Assembly: GCA_004322205.1 (NCBI GenBank)
Contig: SCSN01000015.1
Coordinates: forward strand, 1-34,543
DNA from: Patescibacteria group bacterium
Lineage (GTDB): Bacteria; Patescibacteriota; Minisyncoccia; Phycocordibacterales; Zambryskibacteraceae
Length of the DNA: 34,543 bases
Reading direction: 5' to 3'
The translations under genes and the position numbers were made by a program. Shown piece by piece: positions 30,549 through 34,543 of the stretch. The notes under the pieces were generated by a model. That model was not told the DNA's origin. It made no database searches and saw only the letters and a program-made list of their open reading frames with translations. Each line of letters begins with the position of its first letter. Position 1 is the stretch's first letter.

Positions 30549-31520
30549 ATGAAAGGTACGTTCCTTGAGAAAATCATAGCGGACAGCCCCGCCATGGCGG
30601 GGCGTATTCTCGGTACCGCACTGCTCCTCTTGCTCCCGCTCCCGGCGCTTTCTGTCGAAGAGCTTTCAGTCAGGGGTGATTTTGTGGTCGCTCCTGCTAA
30701 GATCGAGCTCTCGCTTTTTCCCGGCGAGACTAGGACTATCCAGCTCACGGTTGTGAATCGCAGCGGTGCTCCGAAGCGCTTTCAAGTTGCCGCCGAAGAT
30801 TTCACCGCCGCTCGGGAGCCGGGGCAAGTGCTGGTGCTTCTCGGTGATGAACTCTCGACTCGAACTCTGCGTAATTTTCTCTCCTTTCCGGAGAGGGAGT
30901 TCGCGCTTGAGCATGGCAAACGAGTTACCCTGCCGGTCGTTATCAGTTTGCCGCCGCAGATCGAACCGGGCGGACATTTCGCCAGTGTCTTGGTGAGCAT
31001 GGAACCCGGGGACGGAGCTTCGCTCGGCGGGAAGGTTAGCTCGGGGGCTCGGCTGGTTGCCCGAATCGGAACCCTGCTTTTCGTGACGGTTCCCGGAGAT
31101 GTCAAAGAGGAAGGCAAGCTTAAAGACTTCGAAGTTGCAGGCGGCAAAAAGTTTTTCTTCTCGCCGCGGATTCCCTTCCGGATGCTCTCCGAGAACACGG
31201 GCAGTGTTCATCTGAATCCGTATGGCGGGATAAAGGTGAAAAACCTCTTCGGCAAAACAGTCGGGGTGGCAGTTGTTGATCCGTGGTTTGTGCTTCCTGA
31301 TTCTCTGCGCACTCGCGAGATTACTCTTTCAGGAAATATGGTTGCCGGTCTCTACAGCGCGGTGCTCGAACTCAATCGCGGCTACGGAAATATCGTGGAT
31401 GAAAAAGAAGTTTTGTTTGTAGTTGTTCGCCCTGAGGCTCTCATAGCTTTTGCCGCTCTGGTAATCCTCGCTCTGGTTCTCCTGCGAAAAGCATTTCGAA
31501 GGAATCGCTTTCATCTATGA
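30549..31520 (+). CDS. Exported, membrane-anchored Ig-like protein (DUF916/WIP-like)
   Basis: A 324-residue protein with an N-terminal signal-like segment (ILGTALLLLLPLPALS), an extracytoplasmic body and a C-terminal TM helix (about 298-318) followed by a short basic tail. The first domain (AKIELSLFPGETRTIQLTVVN, then PPQIEPGGHFASVLV) resembles the DUF916/WxL-interacting Ig-like fold. A second beta domain follows, with the SENTGSVHLNPYG segment. A palindrome lies inside the N-terminal coding part, and the ATG at 30594 in its centre would give a shorter, more ordinary signal peptide. The next gene overlaps by 4 nt. A scaffold role at the cell surface is inferred. Confidence 0.65.
   Translation: MKGTFLEKIIADSPAMAGRILGTALLLLLPLPALSVEELSVRGDFVVAPAKIELSLFPGETRTIQLTVVNRSGAPKRFQVAAEDFTAAREPGQVLVLLGDELSTRTLRNFLSFPEREFALEHGKRVTLPVVISLPPQIEPGGHFASVLVSMEPGDGASLGGKVSSGARLVARIGTLLFVTVPGDVKEEGKLKDFEVAGGKKFFFSPRIPFRMLSENTGSVHLNPYGGIKVKNLFGKTVGVAVVDPWFVLPDSLRTREITLSGNMVAGLYSAVLELNRGYGNIVDEKEVLFVVVRPEALIAFAALVILALVLLRKAFRRNRFHL
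30586..30603. repeat. GC palindrome inside the Ig-like protein's N-terminal coding region
   Basis: GCCCCGCC-AT-GGCGGGGC is a perfect 18-bp palindrome with the same core as the terminator at 15868. It encodes SPAMAG in frame, and its central ATG is a possible alternative start. Confidence 0.6.
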
Positions 31521-32269
31521 AACGAGCTTGTCACATTGCACTGGTTATTCTCGTGCTTGGCGGGGCAGTACTCCAGAGTCTCTCCGCTGCTGTTATGTCG
31601 AGCTCGAATTACAAGATTCAGAGCGACTCGATTAACCTTGGCGGCGGACTCTCCACCTCAACGAGCTACACTCAAGAGTCCACCTTCGGAGAAGTTGCCA
31701 CAGGGGAGTCGTCGAGCGCAAGCTACAAGATCAAAGCAGGATATCAGCAGATGCAGGAGGTTTATCTAGCTATCACCGCCGCTGCCGATGTTACTCTCTC
31801 TCCCTCGCTCAATGGTTTGACGGCGGGTACCTCGACCGGCTCGACTGCAGTCACTGTTACCACCGACAGTCCCGCTGGCTACGAGCTCTATATCAAAGCA
31901 AGTTCTTCCCCCGCACTTTCTTCGAGCTCTGATTCGTTTGCCAACTACACTCCAGCGGGTGCGGACCCCGATTTCAGTTTCACCATTACTTCGACTGTTT
32001 CTGAATTTGGATTCTCTCCGGAAGGGACAGATATTGCCCAGGAGTACCAGGACAACGGCTCTGCCTGCAACACCGGCTCTTCCGATACAGACAACAGTTG
32101 CTGGAATGCGCTGACAACCACCAACGAACTCATTGCAACCAAATCCTCCGGCAATCATCCTTCCGGAACCGCCATCACCGTTGAATTCCGGGCAGAGAAC
32201 GGCAGCTCGCACACTCAAACTGCCGGTGCCTATAGTGCCACCACCACTCTGACTCTCCTTGCTCTCTAA
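31517..32269 (+). CDS. Secreted Ser/Thr-rich surface protein
   Basis: The 250-residue protein has a clear signal peptide (MKRACHIALVILVLGGAVLQSLSA) and no other TM helix. After it come two copies of a short motif, SSNYKIQSDS and SASYKIKAGYQQ, that flank a Gly/Ser/Thr segment (SINLGGG, then FGEVATGES). The rest (about 85-250) is a Ser/Thr/Gly-rich beta-type domain ending in TTTLTLL, similar in style to WxL-like surface domains. Two cysteines close together (CNTGSSDTDNSC) may form a disulfide loop. No enzyme motif. It overlaps the upstream gene by 4 nt and precedes the fibronectin-III gene by 2 nt, so the three are one operon. Confidence 0.7.
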   Translation: MKRACHIALVILVLGGAVLQSLSAAVMSSSNYKIQSDSINLGGGLSTSTSYTQESTFGEVATGESSSASYKIKAGYQQMQEVYLAITAAADVTLSPSLNGLTAGTSTGSTAVTVTTDSPAGYELYIKASSSPALSSSSDSFANYTPAGADPDFSFTITSTVSEFGFSPEGTDIAQEYQDNGSACNTGSSDTDNSCWNALTTTNELIATKSSGNHPSGTAITVEFRAENGSSHTQTAGAYSATTTLTLLAL

Positions 32270-32271
32270 CT

Positions 32272-33858
32272 ATGAAGCATCTTCTTCGCACAATTGCCGG
32301 TCTTACTCTTATGGCATTTATCTTCAGCAGTCATTTCAGTGCTCTGCTCGCGCTCGAAGATCAGTTCGAGATTTCGCTCACGGTCACCTCCACTGATGTG
32401 ACAGCGCCCAGCACTCCCACGGGTCTTACCGCCACCGCCATTTCGAGTTCGCAGATTGATTTGAGTTGGACTGCCTCAACTGACAATGTCGGCGTTACAA
32501 GTTATCGCGTCTATCGCGACAACGCCCTTGTTGCTAACCCCTCAACAACGTCGTATTCCGACACCGGTCTCACCGCGGCGACCACATACGCTTACGCGGT
32601 CTCGGCTCTTGATGCGGCGGGGAATGAGTCAGCGCGCTCGGCCACTTCATCAGCCACCACTCTTAGCGCCGCCGTGCCTGGCGGCGGTGTGGGAACTACC
32701 CGGAGACTCGCGATTTTCGGTGTGGCAGTCACTCCGGAGCTTCACGGAGCGACAATCACTTGGCAGACGAACTTAGACGCACTCGGCACGGTTGAGTGGG
32801 GCAATACGACAAGTTATGAGCTTGGAGGGATCGCCAGCTCGGAGTATCTCACCTTGCAGAGTGCGCATCTCGGTGGGCTTTCTGCCGGTACGACATATTA
32901 CTTTCGTATTCGGGCGATCGACAGTGTCGGTCGGGAAGCTTTTTTTACTGACACTCTCACTACTCTTCCTCTGCCCGAGGGTCTTCCAAACCCAAGCGGT
33001 TTTACGGCAGTGCCTCGAGAGAGTGACATACTTCTTTCCTGGCGGAACCCGCAGATATCCTTTGATGCTCTGCGTCTTGTTCGCTCGAAAACTTTCTACC
33101 CAGCCGATCCCTTTGACGGAGAAGTGATTTATGAGGGCAGAGGCGAGCAGTTTGTTGATACCGACGTCGAGCGCGGCATTCGCTACTACTACACCATCTT
33201 CACCCGCGGCAGAGACGGTTCATATTCTTCGGGCGCAGTGGCTGATGCTCGCATTCCACTACCGGGGGAACCGCCGGAGCGGCCAAAGGAAATTTTTGAG
33301 CGCTTGCCCAAAGCGCCCGCCGTTCATCCGAGAATCGCTGATCTCACCTTTCGAGATTTTGACTTCATTCAAAACGGCCGCAAGAGGGAGGTTGTGGGAG
33401 ACACCGTGAATGTAGACGGCTCGCTCAATCTGACCGTTGCCCTTGCCTACGAGCGAGTGCCGGAAGTTCTCAAAACCATAGTTATCAGCCTGGTTTCGCC
33501 AGGCGATCCCGAGAAGCAGTTCTCCTTCTTACTTCGTGTCAATAAGGATAAAACCCGCTATGAGGCGACCATCGCGCCGCTCGGCGTCTCCGGCACTTAC
33601 GTCGTGCGAATTGCCGTTGTTGATTACAAAAATCAGGGTCTCAAGAAAATCGAGGGCCTGCTTCTGGCGACCGTGCTCAAAGGCATTTTTCCTCGGGGCT
33701 GGAGCTTCCAAGGAATTCGGAAATTCATGGTCGATTACTTTTGGCTGCTGGTGCTTCTGCTCTTTCTCCTGGCGCTCCTTGTTGAGTTTATCCGCACCGT
33801 CTTGAAAAAACGTCAAGTGGTGCCGCCTCTTCCTCTCCCCATTCCTAACCGTGAATAG
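32272..33858 (+). CDS. Fibronectin type III surface protein with C-terminal membrane anchor
   Basis: The 528-residue protein has a signal peptide (about 1-28) and a first FN3 domain (about 44-130) with the diagnostic GLTATAISSSQIDLSWTAS and the late TYAYAVSALDAAGN. A second FN3-like domain (about 148-232, ITWQTN, then TYYFRIRAID) and a third (about 240-331, ILLSWRNP, then RYYYTIFTRG) follow. After a further beta-rich region (about 349-470), a TM helix (about 484-507) is followed by a basic, Pro-rich tail. It is therefore an anchored, stalk-like surface protein. Domain repeats suggest adhesion or glycan binding; no catalytic motif is seen. The next gene starts within its last codons. Confidence 0.88.
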   Translation: MKHLLRTIAGLTLMAFIFSSHFSALLALEDQFEISLTVTSTDVTAPSTPTGLTATAISSSQIDLSWTASTDNVGVTSYRVYRDNALVANPSTTSYSDTGLTAATTYAYAVSALDAAGNESARSATSSATTLSAAVPGGGVGTTRRLAIFGVAVTPELHGATITWQTNLDALGTVEWGNTTSYELGGIASSEYLTLQSAHLGGLSAGTTYYFRIRAIDSVGREAFFTDTLTTLPLPEGLPNPSGFTAVPRESDILLSWRNPQISFDALRLVRSKTFYPADPFDGEVIYEGRGEQFVDTDVERGIRYYYTIFTRGRDGSYSSGAVADARIPLPGEPPERPKEIFERLPKAPAVHPRIADLTFRDFDFIQNGRKREVVGDTVNVDGSLNLTVALAYERVPEVLKTIVISLVSPGDPEKQFSFLLRVNKDKTRYEATIAPLGVSGTYVVRIAVVDYKNQGLKKIEGLLLATVLKGIFPRGWSFQGIRKFMVDYFWLLVLLLFLLALLVEFIRTVLKKRQVVPPLPLPIPNRE

Positions 33859-34543
33859 AGTCGTTTACAAAATCATAGCCTCGGTTCTTATTCTCTCGAC
33901 GCTGGTTGCTACGCCGGGAGTTTTGGCGCTCTTTGCTCCTGCTTCGCTGTTCGCCGCGCCAAAGGCGCAGGCTGCTATCAACGAGAAAATTAACTATCAA
34001 GGCAAGCTGACAAACTCTTCTAGTGTCGCTGTGGCTGACGGAACGTATCATATGATGTTTCGACTCTATACTTCAGCTACGGCAGCGACGACAACCAACA
34101 TTTGGGAGGAAGACCGGAGCACCGCCACCGGCGATCGCATTACCGTCACCAACGGCCTCTTCAGTGTAATGCTGGGAAGTTCAACGGCTCTTACTAGTAT
34201 CAACTTCAGCCAGACACTTTATTTGGGAGTTGAGGTTGGTGGCTCGGGTAGCTCACCGAGCTGGGATGGGGAGATGTCGCCGAGAAAAGTCTTTGGGGCG
34301 GTGCCGGCGGCGTTTGTGGCTGAAAGTGTTGACGGTGGAACAATCGACAATGTCAGTCGTTCTACAACAACTTCGGCAACAACTACAAACTTGTTTTCGA
34401 CGACCGCTTCTTCCACTAACCTTTTCTCCACCAACGCCAATCTCGGATTCATTACCGGCGGCCGCTCGACCACCACCGAAGCGACAACAACCAATATCTT
34501 TAGCACCACCGCCTCTTCGACCAACCTCTATTCAACAAATGCC
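33851..34543 (+). CDS. Large exported tail-fibre-like repeat protein, 3' end beyond the window
   Basis: The frame opens at GTG 33851, overlapping the upstream gene by 8 nt, and stays open for 231 codons to the window edge. A hydrophobic N-terminus (about residues 7-43) is a long signal peptide ending near FAAPKAQAA. A conserved-looking domain follows: INEKINYQGKLTNSS, YHMMFRLYTSATAATTTNIW, LYLGVEVGG and a PAAFVAES segment, the opening typical of long CPR surface proteins that resemble phage tail fibres. From about residue 180 a Thr/Ser repeat begins: TTTNLFSTTASSTNLFSTNAN, then again TTTNIFSTTASSTNLYSTNA. The C-terminus is missing here, so a chaperone or anchor domain cannot be assessed. Confidence 0.75.
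   Translation, partial: MNRVVYKIIASVLILSTLVATPGVLALFAPASLFAAPKAQAAINEKINYQGKLTNSSSVAVADGTYHMMFRLYTSATAATTTNIWEEDRSTATGDRITVTNGLFSVMLGSSTALTSINFSQTLYLGVEVGGSGSSPSWDGEMSPRKVFGAVPAAFVAESVDGGTIDNVSRSTTTSATTTNLFSTTASSTNLFSTNANLGFITGGRSTTTEATTTNIFSTTASSTNLYSTNA

Overview
This window looks like a chromosomal contig of a Patescibacteria/CPR bacterium, probably of the Parcubacteria type. That placement is inferred from gene content and style, not from a marker phylogeny. The clues are very tight packing with 4-14 nt overlaps, weak or absent Shine-Dalgarno sites, a free-standing four-helix-bundle (S23-like) gene, a membrane-anchored HTH protein in front of large secreted Ser/Thr-rich proteins, DUF2079 and MYG1 proteins, and a minimal SecA. 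The standard bacterial code reads all genes cleanly. I saw no rRNA, tRNA, CRISPR array, transposase or prophage.

Region 1 (1-14978) is a surface-glycan locus. Transaldolase, a heptose-phosphate adenylyltransferase, GmhA and a KpsF/KdsD-type arabinose-5-phosphate isomerase all act on pentose-phosphate-pathway sugars. They are followed by a GT8-like transferase, a GT-B-like surface carbohydrate protein, two methyltransferases, a HAD phosphatase, a UbiA-family prenyl-phosphate pentosyltransferase candidate, an extended SDR epimerase, a DUF2079 membrane protein, a membrane-anchored unknown, a Wzx-like flippase and an O-antigen-ligase/polymerase protein with a TPR tail. Together they could make unusual sugar donors, assemble a lipid-linked glycan, flip it and ligate or polymerise it.

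Region 2 (14979-15926) is a 0.95 kb gap without a normal gene, but dense in RNA-like structure. It holds a strong promoter with a ~75-nt terminator-bounded RNA, and a second transcribed hairpin whose loop is almost perfectly complementary to that RNA. It also holds a long inverted repeat around AT-rich DNA with a DnaA box, and a promoter-leader-terminator unit whose leader can form an H-type pseudoknot ahead of a 21-residue Lys/Arg-rich peptide. This is the best candidate here for an undescribed system.

Region 3 (15927-20913) has secA, a divergent uracil-DNA-glycosylase-like protein, a DedA protein and an AI-2E-family permease. Region 4 (21006-25911) is an alpha-glucan cluster: a glycogen-synthase-like glycosyltransferase, GH57 and GH15 enzymes, interrupted by a four-helix-bundle gene hugged by inverted repeats. 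Region 5 (25914-29197) has MYG1, gatB (with an in-frame repeat-bearing insertion), a Nudix hydrolase and a MerR-type HTH protein.

Region 6 (29198-34543) starts with an AT-rich, repeat-bearing intergenic region. A membrane-tethered HTH protein, apparently leaderless, follows. After a triple-hairpin leader comes a run of overlapping genes for exported surface proteins: an Ig-like anchored protein, a Ser/Thr-rich secreted protein, a fibronectin-III protein and the start of a tail-fibre-like repeat protein that runs off the window. A recurrent theme is an extended -10 box only 6-9 nt in front of the ATG, suggesting leaderless or near-leaderless mRNAs.
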